From Ramlibacter tataouinensis TTB310 (GTDB lineage Bacteria > Pseudomonadota > Gammaproteobacteria > Burkholderiales > Burkholderiaceae_C), in the NCBI RefSeq assembly GCF_000215705.1, contig NC_015677.1:1314001-1378000 (forward strand): a stretch of DNA of 64,000 bases, given 5' to 3'. Made by a program: the position numbers and the translations under genes. The notes under the pieces are model-generated. The model saw only the letters and a list, made by a program, of their open reading frames with translations. It searched no databases and was not told the DNA's origin. This document shows, piece after piece, positions 34,302 through 42,567 of the stretch (its first letter is position 1; every line of letters starts with the position of its first letter).

Positions 34302-35120
34302 ATGGTCGCCGCAATCGTTTTGCTGATCGGGCTGCTGAGCCTGCTGGCGCTGTACGGGGCCGCCATCTGCTGGCTCTATTTCTGGCAGGAAAGGCTGCTG
34401 TTCGAGCCCGAGCGCCTGCCGGCCGATTTCCGGCTGAGCGAGGAGCCCGACGTGCACGAGATGCTGGTCGAGGTGCCCGGCGCGCAGCTGGCGGCCGCGC
34501 AGCTGCGCCGGCCGGGCGCGCGCGGGGTGGTGTTCTTCCTGCACGGCAACTCCGGCAACCTGAGGAAGTGGTTCACCGGGCTGGATGCCCTGCGCGAGCA
34601 GAACTTCGACCTGGTGATGTTCGACTACCGGGGCTTCGGCCGCAGCAGCGGGCGCATCGAGAGCGAGGCGCAGCTGCAGGACGACGTGGAAGCGGTGTGG
34701 GCGCACTTCGCGCCGCAGTACCAGGGGCGGCGCGTCGTCATCGCCGGCCAGTCCCTGGGCACCGGGTTGGCCGCCTGCCTGTCGGCGCGCCTGTGCGCCC
34801 AGGGGCGCGGGCCCGACCTCACGCTGATGGTCTCGCCCTACAGCAGCATGCGCGCGCTGGCCGACGAGCTGTATCCCTGGGTTCCCAGCCGCGTGCTGCG
34901 CTACCCGCTGGCCACGCTGGACCACCTGTGCCGGGTGCAGGGGCGCCTGATGCTGATTCACGGTGACCGCGACGAGCTGATCGGGATGCACCACAGCGAG
35001 GCCTTGTGCCGCGCGGCGCCGCGGGCGCAGCTGCTGCGCCTGGAAGGCGCCGGCCACGGCGACGTGCACGAGCACCCGAGCTTCCGCCAGGGGATCGCGG
35101 CGGCCCTGGCCGGCCTGTAG
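34302..35120 (+). CDS. Membrane-anchored alpha/beta hydrolase (ABHD/BEM46-like)
   Basis: 272 residues from ATG 34302 behind GGGAGGAGG. An N-terminal membrane helix (VAAIVLLIGLLSLLALYGA) anchors a hydrolase with HGNSGNL, DYRGFGRSSGR, nucleophile in GQSLGTGLA, acid in HGDRDELI and histidine in GAGHGDVHEH. BEM46/ABHD13-type proteins are probable thioesterases or lipases at the membrane. A CCTACG at 34118 with a degenerate partner at 34164 resembles the two-box motif of neighbouring genes. Confidence 0.88.
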   Translation: MVAAIVLLIGLLSLLALYGAAICWLYFWQERLLFEPERLPADFRLSEEPDVHEMLVEVPGAQLAAAQLRRPGARGVVFFLHGNSGNLRKWFTGLDALREQNFDLVMFDYRGFGRSSGRIESEAQLQDDVEAVWAHFAPQYQGRRVVIAGQSLGTGLAACLSARLCAQGRGPDLTLMVSPYSSMRALADELYPWVPSRVLRYPLATLDHLCRVQGRLMLIHGDRDELIGMHHSEALCRAAPRAQLLRLEGAGHGDVHEHPSFRQGIAAALAGL

Positions 35121-35240
35121 GGCTGGCACGGCCTCCTACGCGGGGCCCCGGGACGCACCGACAGCCCGGTGCGCGGCGGCCGGCGAGGATCAACGGCATG
35201 GGCGGGCCCGGACCGGGCCTGCCGCTGCCAGGAGATCACC

Positions 35241-35741
35241 ATGCCCAACCAGGAAGAATCGAACGACGGCAAGCCGCGCGTCGACCGCGACCGTCCCTCC
35301 GCCGACGTGGAGCGCTACGCCACCGACGGCCAGTCCGATGCCCGCGGCAAGGGCGCCAGCGACGAACAGGGCGAGTTCCCGCCTCGCAGCGCCGAGCGGC
35401 CGCTGGAGCGCCGCACCGAGCCCTATGAGGGCGACGGCCCCGGCAAGGTGGGCCTGACCAGCGACCAGCAGCCGGACCTGGTGGCGCCCAGCGGCGTGAA
35501 CCAGGGCGACCACGGCGTGGCCGAGGACAAGCCCATGGCCGGCGACACCGTGAACTTCGACGACGACGACGAGAACCGCCCGCGCGGCAACACCACGCGC
35601 ACCGGCGGCACCTGGGACGCCCAGGGTGGCGACAGTGGGGCCCTGAGCGGCGAGGGCGAGCGCAAGGGGCCGGGCGCAGGCCTGTCCAACCGCAACGGCC
35701 CCAGCGACCCGGATGCCAAGAACGAGCGCCCGGCCGGCTGA
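35241..35741 (+). CDS. Hydrophilic, probably disordered protein
   Basis: 166 residues starting after AGGAG. Composition is rich in D, E, G, R, P and N, with no hydrophobic segment (DRPSADVERYATDGQSD, VNFDDDDENRPRGNTTRTGG). It resembles hydrophilic stress proteins in composition but no family is recognised. It is placed between a membrane hydrolase and an antiporter gene in the stress cluster. Confidence 0.7.
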   Translation: MPNQEESNDGKPRVDRDRPSADVERYATDGQSDARGKGASDEQGEFPPRSAERPLERRTEPYEGDGPGKVGLTSDQQPDLVAPSGVNQGDHGVAEDKPMAGDTVNFDDDDENRPRGNTTRTGGTWDAQGGDSGALSGEGERKGPGAGLSNRNGPSDPDAKNERPAG

Positions 35742-35777
35742 CGCCGCCGGCTCGGGCCGGCGCTAGGCGGGCGGTGC

Positions 35778-37097
35778 ATGGAGTTCGCCCTCTGGTCGGT
35801 GCTGGTCGGTGCGCTGCTGATCCTGATGGCGCTGAGCGCCACGGTGCTGTCGCGCCTGCCGCTGTCCACCTCCATGCTGTACCTGGCGGTGGGCCTGGCG
35901 GTCAGCCCGCTGTGGCTGGGGTGGGTGAAGGCCGGGCCCCTGGATGCGCCGGTGCTGCTGGAGCGCATGACCGAGATCGCGGTCATCGTTTCGCTGTTCA
36001 CCGCCGGCCTCAAGCTCAGTCCGGGCCTGCGCGACCGCCGCTGGCGGCTGCCGCTGCGCCTGGCGGTGAACTCGATGATCATCACCGTGTTCGCCATCGC
36101 CGCTGTGGGTTACCTGCTGCTGGGGCTGCCACTGGGCGGCGCCATCCTGCTGGGTGCCATCCTCGCGCCGACCGATCCCGTGCTGGCCTCGGAAGTGCAG
36201 ATCCACCAGCCCGGCGACCGAGACAAACTGCGCTTCGCACTCACCGGTGAGGGCGGGCTCAACGACGGCACGGCCTTTCCCTTCGTCATGCTGGGCCTGG
36301 GCCTGCTGGGCCTGCACGAGATCGGGCCCTGGGGCTGGCGCTGGCTGGCCGTGGATGTGCTGTGGGCCACCACTGCCGGACTGGGTCTAGGCGCGCTGCT
36401 GGGCGCGGCCGTCGGCAAGCTGGTGCTCTACCTGCGGCGCGAGCACAAAGAGGCAGTCGGGCTGGACGACTTCCTGGCGCTGGGCCTGATCGGCCTGTCG
36501 TACGGCCTGGCCATCCTTGCCCATGCCTACGGCTTCCTCGCGGTATTCGCCGCCGGCGTGGCGCTGCGCCACTTGGAGCAGTCGCAAAGCGATGCGCCCG
36601 AGGAAAGCGGCCAGGCCGTGCAGGAAGCCAGCATCGACCCCGACCGCTCCCTGGCCGACAGCGTGGCGGTCGATCCGCGGCATGCGCCCGCCTTCATGGC
36701 GCAGGCGGTGCTCGGCTTCAACCAGCAGATCGAGCGCATCGGCGAGGTCACGGTGGTCATCGCCATCGGCTCGCTGCTCTGGGCGGTGCAGTGGGAACAC
36801 GCGGTGTGGTGGTTCGTGCCGCTGCTGCTGCTGGGGATCCGCCCGGCCGCCGTGCTGCTGGGCATGGCCGGCTCGCACAGCACGCCGCTGCAGCGCGGCT
36901 TCACCGCCTGGTTTGGCATCCGCGGCATAGGCTCGCTGTACTACCTGATGTACGCCATCAATCATGGCCTGGCGCCCGAGCTGGCGCAGGTGCTGGTGGC
37001 GCTGACGCTGTCGGTGGTGGTCAGTTCCATCGTGGTGCACGGCATCTCCGTCACTCCGCTGATGGCGGCGTACGAGAAGCGCGCCGGCCGCCGCTGA
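35778..37097 (+). CDS. CPA1-type cation:proton antiporter
   Basis: 439 residues, about 12 membrane helices. Conserved antiporter motifs: ILAPTDPVLASEVQ with the acidic residue of the TDP motif, GEGGLNDGTAFPF, and GIRGIGSLYYL near the C-terminus. A hydrophilic insert (about residues 270-300, EQSQSDAPEESG) lies in a loop. Likely exchanges Na+ or K+ for H+ in pH or salt homeostasis. It starts 36 bp after the preceding gene. Confidence 0.9.
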   Translation: MEFALWSVLVGALLILMALSATVLSRLPLSTSMLYLAVGLAVSPLWLGWVKAGPLDAPVLLERMTEIAVIVSLFTAGLKLSPGLRDRRWRLPLRLAVNSMIITVFAIAAVGYLLLGLPLGGAILLGAILAPTDPVLASEVQIHQPGDRDKLRFALTGEGGLNDGTAFPFVMLGLGLLGLHEIGPWGWRWLAVDVLWATTAGLGLGALLGAAVGKLVLYLRREHKEAVGLDDFLALGLIGLSYGLAILAHAYGFLAVFAAGVALRHLEQSQSDAPEESGQAVQEASIDPDRSLADSVAVDPRHAPAFMAQAVLGFNQQIERIGEVTVVIAIGSLLWAVQWEHAVWWFVPLLLLGIRPAAVLLGMAGSHSTPLQRGFTAWFGIRGIGSLYYLMYAINHGLAPELAQVLVALTLSVVVSSIVVHGISVTPLMAAYEKRAGRR

Positions 37098-37136
37098 GTC
37101 GGCATGCGGCCGGCGCATCGTCATTGTCTTCGCTGT

Positions 37137-37195
37137 CCTACAGCGCCGGCAAAGGCGCGACTACACCGTGCCTCTGCACAGCTTGCCTACAGTGG
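37137..37195 (+). promoter_or_regulatory. Two-box upstream motif of the acidic small protein gene
   Basis: CCTACA at 37137 (within TGTCCTACA) and CCTACAGTGG at 37186, 49 bp apart, 46 bp before the ATG. Same arrangement as at 28663, 32937 and 38032. Inferred regulatory site. Confidence 0.45.
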
Positions 37196-37231
37196 GCGAC
37201 CGCCTTCCCACCACGCCACCAGGAGGACACG

Positions 37232-37483
37232 ATGGACAACGCCGACAAGGCCAATGAGCGGGCCGAGCGCGAGCCCAAGGCGCGCGCCGACGACCGCGAC
37301 GACAGCAGCCGCAAGACGCCCAACACCGACATGCAGGCCGAGGACGTGACCACCGAGGATTCCGCCAAGGGCGACAAGCGCGAAGACCGGCCTGCCGGCG
37401 ACGCGCGGGCCACGGCCGGCGGCACGCCCGCCGAGGACGCGATGAAGCAGACCAGCAAGACCGACGCCGAGGCGGGCGGCTGA
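37232..37483 (+). CDS. Small charged disordered protein
   Basis: 83 residues behind AGGAGG. Very rich in D, E, K, R, A and T with no hydrophobic segment (NADKANERAEREPKARADDR). It resembles hydrophilic desiccation or stress proteins in composition only. Followed after 13 bp by the hemerythrin-domain gene, probably co-transcribed. Confidence 0.7.
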   Translation: MDNADKANERAEREPKARADDRDDSSRKTPNTDMQAEDVTTEDSAKGDKREDRPAGDARATAGGTPAEDAMKQTSKTDAEAGG

Positions 37484-37496
37484 AAGGGCAGGCGCC

Positions 37497-37991
37497 ATGA
37501 CATCCCCGCATCCGCAGGACGCGATCGAATTCCTGCTGGCCGAGCACCAGGCCATCCAGGCGCTGCTCGCCGAGTACCGCGCCCTCGGCCACGAGGTCCC
37601 CAGCGCCTGCCGCAAGGCCCTGGCCGAGCAGATCTGCATGGAGCTGACCATCCATGGCAAGCTGAAGGAAGAGCTCTTCTACCCGGCGCTGCGCGACGCG
37701 CTGCACCAGGACCTGCTGGACGAGGCCGAGCTCGAGCACGCCGGTTGCCGCGACCTGATCGGCCAGATCCTGGCCATGGGATCGGGCGATGCCCTGTACC
37801 ACGCCAAGATGACGGTGCTGGCCGAGCAGGTGGAGCATCACCTGCGCGAAGAGGCCCATCTGTTCGCGCAGGCGCGCAAGTGCGGCCTGGACCTCGGCAA
37901 GCTGGGGCGCCGGCTGGCCGAGCGCCGCACCGAGCTCGAGGTGGTGTCCGAGGCGCTGCGCGAGGAAGCCCTGGTCGCGGTCATCGCCTAG
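37497..37991 (+). CDS. Hemerythrin HHE-domain protein
   Basis: 164 residues forming a four-helix bundle with iron-ligand candidates H17 (LLAEHQAI), H53 and E58/E59 (IHGKLKEELFYP), H81 (ELEHAG), H114 or H115 and E118/E119 (VEHHLREE). The HHE family binds a di-iron centre and senses or stores O2, NO or iron. The C-terminal helix is a charged coil (RLAERRTELEVVSEALREE). Sits in the stress cluster. Confidence 0.88.
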   Translation: MTSPHPQDAIEFLLAEHQAIQALLAEYRALGHEVPSACRKALAEQICMELTIHGKLKEELFYPALRDALHQDLLDEAELEHAGCRDLIGQILAMGSGDALYHAKMTVLAEQVEHHLREEAHLFAQARKCGLDLGKLGRRLAERRTELEVVSEALREEALVAVIA

Positions 37992-38031
37992 GTCGACGCG
38001 GCGGCAGGCTCAGCGCCTGCCGTTTGCTTGT

Positions 38032-38088
38032 CCTACAGGCTTCGACAGTAGGAGACGACACTGTCGCCTAGGGTTGACCCTAAAGTGG
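38032..38088 (+). promoter_or_regulatory. Two-box upstream motif of the Gly/Ser/Thr lipoprotein gene
   Basis: CCTACA at 38032 (within TTGTCCTACA) and CCTAAAGTGG at 38079, 47 bp apart, 69 bp before the ATG. The region between also has GTAGGAGAC (38048-38056), partly complementary to the first box. Inferred regulatory site. Confidence 0.45.
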
Positions 38089-38147
38089 TTGCAGGGCCGT
38101 TTCAGCGGCCCCACACACGTTCGACAACCACGCAAGGAGTTCCCCTG

Positions 38148-38657
38148 ATGAAAACCACTTCCGTTTCGCGCGCTGCGGCGCTCGCCCTGATGGTGGCCGG
38201 TTCGCTGTCGCTGGCCGCCTGCAACCGTTCCGACCCCGCCACCTCCGGCGCCTCCGGCTCGGGTGCATCCGGCTCCAGCGGCTCCTCCACCGCCGGCACG
38301 TCCGGCAGCGGCGGTACCTCCGGCAGCGGCGGCACCAGCGGCTCGGGCAGCATGTCCTCGGGCAGCACCCCGGGCAGCACCGCCGGCAGCGCCGGCAGCA
38401 CCTCCGGCACGGGCGCCACCACCGGCTCCACCGGAAGCACCGGCTCCACCACCATGGGCGGTTCGGGCGGCGCCAGCGGCTCGGGCACCACCGGCACCGG
38501 CACCGGCACCGGCAGCACCGGTTCGGGCAGCACCTCCGGCGCCTCGGGCAGCGGGTCGACCGGCACCGGCTCGTCCGGCACCACCGGCTCCGGCACGACG
38601 GGTAGCGGCACCGGCACCACCGGTTCCGGCAGTGGCTCCGGCAGCACGACCCGCTGA
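38148..38657 (+). CDS. Gly/Ser/Thr-rich low-complexity lipoprotein (1)
   Basis: 169 residues behind AAGGAG. Lipobox SLAAC with C25, N26 next. The rest is almost purely G, S, T and A in short repeats (GTSGSGGTSGSG, TGTGTGTGSTGSG). No folded domain is expected; such chains can be surface spacers. The repeat DNA is GC-rich and may be prone to slippage. Followed 4 bp later by a second lipoprotein gene. Confidence 0.7.
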   Translation: MKTTSVSRAAALALMVAGSLSLAACNRSDPATSGASGSGASGSSGSSTAGTSGSGGTSGSGGTSGSGSMSSGSTPGSTAGSAGSTSGTGATTGSTGSTGSTTMGGSGGASGSGTTGTGTGTGSTGSGSTSGASGSGSTGTGSSGTTGSGTTGSGTGTTGSGSGSGSTTR

Positions 38658-38661
38658 CGCG

Positions 38662-39117
38662 ATGAGGTGGCAGGCCTTCACAGCGGCCGCCGGGCTGGCG
38701 GCCTGCGCCGTCCTGGCGGGCTGCGGGCAGGGCGCCGACACGGGCGCCACCCGCAACCCCAATGCGCCGGGCAGCCCCGGCACCGGCAACGCGGCCCAGA
38801 CAGTGACGCCCACGCGCGCCGCAGGGCAGGGCGACGCCGGCGCACCGGGACCTTCCGGCGTGGCGGGCTCGGCCCCGCATCCGGGTTCGTCCGGCGGCGA
38901 CACCGTGTCCGGGGTCAGCGGCCGCGGCACGGATGAAGCCGGTGGCCGCAGCCAGACGGCCCAGCCGGGGGTCGGCACCACCGGCGGACTGGGTGGCAAC
39001 GCCGGCGCCGCCGTGATGGGCGGCCAGCCGACACAGGGCGCGGCCGATGCCGGCCAGGCCACGGTGCCGGACGGCAGTTCCAACCGCAGCACCAGCGGCG
39101 CGGTGGGCCGGCGCTGA
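38662..39117 (+). CDS. Low-complexity lipoprotein (2)
   Basis: 151 residues starting 4 bp after the previous stop. Lipobox VLAGC with C21, then a Gly/Ala/Thr/Pro-rich disordered chain (PNAPGSPGTGNAAQ, GGRGTDEAGG-like segments). Probably co-transcribed with the preceding lipoprotein. No family recognised. Confidence 0.65.
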   Translation: MRWQAFTAAAGLAACAVLAGCGQGADTGATRNPNAPGSPGTGNAAQTVTPTRAAGQGDAGAPGPSGVAGSAPHPGSSGGDTVSGVSGRGTDEAGGRSQTAQPGVGTTGGLGGNAGAAVMGGQPTQGAADAGQATVPDGSSNRSTSGAVGRR

Positions 39118-39124
39118 CCCCGCG

Positions 39125-40669
39125 TCAGCGGAACTGGCCGAACCAGACGGCCGCGTCCTGTTCCCACACCAGGGTCGCGGTGCCGTCGCCCGACAGGGCG
39201 AGCTGCGGCGAGCCGGCCGGCACGTCGGCCGGGCTCGTCTCCAGCACCGCAGGCAGGCCCCAACCGGCGTCGGCCATGAACCGGTTGGCGCGCACGTCGT
39301 AGCTGGTGCCGTTCGACTGCTGCCACACGGCCAACAGGCGGCCGGCGCTGTCGACTTTCAGGCGGGGCTGGATCACCTCGCCCGAGTCGAATTCGATGAG
39401 TGCCGGCGGCTCCCAGCCGTCCTCGGCCCGCTGCCGGCCCACGTACAGGTTCTTGATCGCCCCGTCCCACTGCACCCAGGCCACGGCCGGGCGGCCGGCC
39501 GCGTCCAGGGCCAGGGCGAGGTCGCCGCTGGTGGCCCGGGACGTGGGCTGCAGCAGCGTGGGGTTCCAGCCGGTGGCCGGCGCATAGCGGCGCAGATAGA
39601 CCCCGCCACCCTCCTGCGCCCAGGCCAGCACGGCCCCGCCATCCTCGGCCACCACCAGGCGCGGCTGCCCCACGGCACTGGCCGGCGCGGGGTTGCTGAT
39701 GTCCACCTCAGGGGCCCAACCGCCGGCCATGGTGTGCCGGCTCGCGCGGACGACGGTGCGGCTGCCGTCGGACACATGCCAGGCCGCGACCGCGTTGCCG
39801 CCGGCATCCATGCCGATCTGCGGGTCCGACGTGGTCACGCCGCTGGCCAGAGACACGGCCGGCGACCAGCCCATGCCGGCGGTGTAGCGCGCAGCATAGA
39901 GCTGGTCGCCGGTGCTGTCGAAGTGGGAAAAGAGCACCATGGCGTTGCCGGCCGGATCCATCGCGACAGCGGGCCGCTTGATCATCCACGCACCGGATGC
40001 GCCGGCATCCACCGGCGTGCTCCAGGCGCCGCCGGCCGGCCGGTGGCTGGCCCGGATCCGGTAGCCGCCCATGGGCACGACCTCCACCCACACCGCGACC
40101 GCCTGGCCTTGCGCGTTGACGGCCACGCGCGGCGACTCGATGCGTGCGGCCGGGCCGGACATGGGCTGCGGCGCCTGCCAGGCGAGTGCGCCCGTGCGGC
40201 GGCTGGCCCAGACCTGCCCGTCCTGGACCCACACGGCCACGGTCTCGCCCGCGCTGTTGGCGGCGACGTCCGGCATGGTTGCGGCGGTCGCGTTGTCTGT
40301 GCTCAGCAGCGTGCCGGCCCGCCAGGCCGGCGCGGTGGCGGACACCGGCTCGGCGCACACATAGGCGGTGCGCGTCACTTCCGCATCGTCCAGCACACCA
40401 TCGGCGTCGCTGTCGATGCCGCTTTGCACCCGGGTGCCGCCGGCCGCGCAACGCGGCCCCGCCGGCTCGGCCTCCAGCTCGACCAGCGCCTCCTGGGCTG
40501 CTTCGCCGCCGCCGTCCGCGACGGGGCCGCCGGGCGCTGGTGCGGGTGCCGGTGGGGGTGCTCCGCCACCACCGCCGCCGCCGCAGGCGGACAGCAGCAG
40601 CGCGAACAGCGCAGGCGCAAGATGGCGGGTGCGGACGTCTGCGGCAAGGCGCAGCATGGGGTGGCGCAT
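39125..40669 (-). CDS. Large lipoprotein with DUF7151-like segment and repeated propeller-like units
   Basis: 514 residues. Lipobox LLSAC with C29 then a Gly/Pro spacer. Residues 74-105 (CAAGGTRVQSGIDSDADG to YVC) match the DUF7151 pattern of paired cysteines around a DxDxDG loop. The remainder repeats units with AVAWVQ, AVWVEV, LAWAQE, AVWQQS and LVWEQD at about 50-60-residue spacing, suggesting a beta propeller. Surface or periplasmic location expected; function unknown. Confidence 0.75.
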   Translation of the reverse strand: MRHPMLRLAADVRTRHLAPALFALLLSACGGGGGGGAPPPAPAPAPGGPVADGGGEAAQEALVELEAEPAGPRCAAGGTRVQSGIDSDADGVLDDAEVTRTAYVCAEPVSATAPAWRAGTLLSTDNATAATMPDVAANSAGETVAVWVQDGQVWASRRTGALAWQAPQPMSGPAARIESPRVAVNAQGQAVAVWVEVVPMGGYRIRASHRPAGGAWSTPVDAGASGAWMIKRPAVAMDPAGNAMVLFSHFDSTGDQLYAARYTAGMGWSPAVSLASGVTTSDPQIGMDAGGNAVAAWHVSDGSRTVVRASRHTMAGGWAPEVDISNPAPASAVGQPRLVVAEDGGAVLAWAQEGGGVYLRRYAPATGWNPTLLQPTSRATSGDLALALDAAGRPAVAWVQWDGAIKNLYVGRQRAEDGWEPPALIEFDSGEVIQPRLKVDSAGRLLAVWQQSNGTSYDVRANRFMADAGWGLPAVLETSPADVPAGSPQLALSGDGTATLVWEQDAAVWFGQFR

Positions 40670-40733
40670 GGCCGGCTCCTCCTGATTGATGCGGGCGCAT
40701 GGTACGCGCCCGTGCCGGCTGCGCGAAGGCGCG

Positions 40734-41639
40734 TTAACCCTTCTCGACAGGCCGCGCCGGGTCGCGGCACCACTCGCTCCAGCTGCCGGCGTACAGCGCC
40801 GTCGGGCCCAGGCCGGCGATCTCCATCGCGATCAGGTTGGGCACGGCGCTGACACCGCTGCCGCACTGGTGCACCACGGTGCCCGGGTCGCGCCCGGCAA
40901 GCAGCTGCTCGAACTCGGCGCGCAGCTGCTGCGCGGGCTTGAACCGGCCGTCGGGTCCGAGGTTCTGGGTGAAGGGCCGGTTCAGCGCGCCCGGGATGTG
41001 GCCGGCCACCGGGTCCAGCGGCTCCACCTCGCCCCGGTAGCGCGGCGCGGCGCGCGCGTCGACCAGGGTCTGGCCGGGCGAGCCCAGCCGCTGCGCGACC
41101 GCCGTGCCGGCGACCAGCGTGCGCCGCTCGGGACCCAGCGCGAAGTTGGACTGGAAATGCGAGGCCTCCTCGCCCCCGGCGACTTCGCCGCCGGCGGCCT
41201 GCCAGGCCTGCAGGCCGCCGTCCAGCACGGCCACGGCCTCGTGGCCGGCCCACTTGAGCATCCACCACAGCCGGCCGCAGTAGTTGGCGCCCTGGCGGTC
41301 GTAGACCACGGCCTGCATGTCGTTGGAAAAGCCCACGCGCGACAGCCAGGTGGAGAACTTCTCCCGGCTGGGCAGCGGATGGCGGCCGCCCGAGGCGGCG
41401 TCGGGATGCGGGTGCCGCCGGCCGTCGGGATCGACCACGCCTTCGTCGCTGAGGTCGCGGTCCAGGTGCGCGTACACGGCGCCGGGGATGTGGGCCTGGC
41501 GGTACTGCTCCTCGCCGGCGGCGGGGTTCATCAGGTCGAAGCTGCAGTCGAACACCATCAGCCGGGCGCCCGCGGCGCGCAGCGCCATCAGCTCCTGGGG
41601 CGAGATCAGCAGGGTGTAAGCCTTGGGCGGCGTGTCCAT
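40734..41639 (-). CDS. Sulfurtransferase (thiosulfate/3-mercaptopyruvate type)
   Basis: 301 residues with two rhodanese domains. The C-terminal one carries the active loop HQCGSGVSA with C259; CGSGV-type loops are typical of 3-mercaptopyruvate sulfurtransferases. N-terminal hallmarks include FDCSFDLMNPAAG and HIPGAVYAHLDRDLSD. Last gene of a minus-strand group with a DMT transporter (3 bp upstream) and a Rieske oxygenase. Confidence 0.9.
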   Translation of the reverse strand: MDTPPKAYTLLISPQELMALRAAGARLMVFDCSFDLMNPAAGEEQYRQAHIPGAVYAHLDRDLSDEGVVDPDGRRHPHPDAASGGRHPLPSREKFSTWLSRVGFSNDMQAVVYDRQGANYCGRLWWMLKWAGHEAVAVLDGGLQAWQAAGGEVAGGEEASHFQSNFALGPERRTLVAGTAVAQRLGSPGQTLVDARAAPRYRGEVEPLDPVAGHIPGALNRPFTQNLGPDGRFKPAQQLRAEFEQLLAGRDPGTVVHQCGSGVSAVPNLIAMEIAGLGPTALYAGSWSEWCRDPARPVEKG

Positions 41640-41642
41640 GGG

Positions 41643-42536
41643 TCAGTGCTCCTCAGCGGGTGCATTCGGGGCGGCGCGCTCGCGCAGCACGGTCGCGGCT
41701 ATGCCGCTGCCCACGATCAGGGCCATGCCCAGCCAGCCCACCAGCGGGATGGCATCGCCGAACAGCAGCAGGCTGTAGATCGCGCCGAACACGATCCCCG
41801 AGTATTGCAAATTGGCCACCACCAGGGTGGCGCCGTGGCTGTAAGCGCGTGTCATGCACAGCTGCCCCAGCGAGGCCAGCACGCCCACCGGCAGCAGCCA
41901 CAGTGCGTGGCGCCAGTCCCAGGGCGAGACCCCGGCCACCGCCATGCCGATGCCGCCGGCCAGGGCGGAGCCCACCGCGAAGTAGAAGACCGTGCGGGCC
42001 TCGGGCTCGCCCAGCTTGCCCAGCGCCATGACCTGCAGGTAGGCGAAGGCGGCCATCAGTCCCGACAGCAGGCCCACCAGGCCGGCGAAGGCCTGGTGCT
42101 GACCGAGGGTGGGCCGCAGCATCAGCACCACCCCGGCGAAGCCGGCCAGCACGGTGAGCGCCAGCGCCCCTTGCCGCGGGGCCGTGCCGCTGCGCGGGTT
42201 CCAGGCCAGCAGGGCCCCGCCCACCAGGAACGCCGCGATCCAGACGCTGCTCATGTAGTTGAGCGTCATCGCGGTGGCCAGCGGCAGCCCGGCGATGGCA
42301 TAGAACCAGGCGCCCAGGGAGATCACGCCGACCAGGCTGCGCCAGGCGTGCATGCCGGGGTAGGCGGTGGCCAGGCGAACGCCCTGGCCGCGCGCCAGCA
42401 GCCACATGAACAGCATACCCAGCAGGCCGCGCCAGAACACCAGCTCGGCGCTGTTGAACCAGGCCGAGGCGATCTTCACGCACACCGCCATGCTGGCGAA
42501 GAAGAAGGCCGCCAGGACCATCCACAGCGCCTGCAT
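41643..42536 (-). CDS. EamA/DMT-superfamily transporter
   Basis: 297 residues with about ten helices forming two EamA repeats (WMVLAAFFFASMAVCVKIAS, WRGLLGMLFMWLLARG, and the second repeat with LKFGxx-like GMAVAGVSPWDW and IVFGAIYSLLLFGDAIPLVG). Exporter of metabolites or amino acids in many relatives; substrate not evident. Lies between the Rieske oxygenase and sulfurtransferase genes in one direction. Confidence 0.9.
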   Translation of the reverse strand: MQALWMVLAAFFFASMAVCVKIASAWFNSAELVFWRGLLGMLFMWLLARGQGVRLATAYPGMHAWRSLVGVISLGAWFYAIAGLPLATAMTLNYMSSVWIAAFLVGGALLAWNPRSGTAPRQGALALTVLAGFAGVVLMLRPTLGQHQAFAGLVGLLSGLMAAFAYLQVMALGKLGEPEARTVFYFAVGSALAGGIGMAVAGVSPWDWRHALWLLPVGVLASLGQLCMTRAYSHGATLVVANLQYSGIVFGAIYSLLLFGDAIPLVGWLGMALIVGSGIAATVLRERAAPNAPAEEH

Positions 42537-42567
42537 CAGCGGGCGCTCCGATGGGGGAAGCGGGTGG

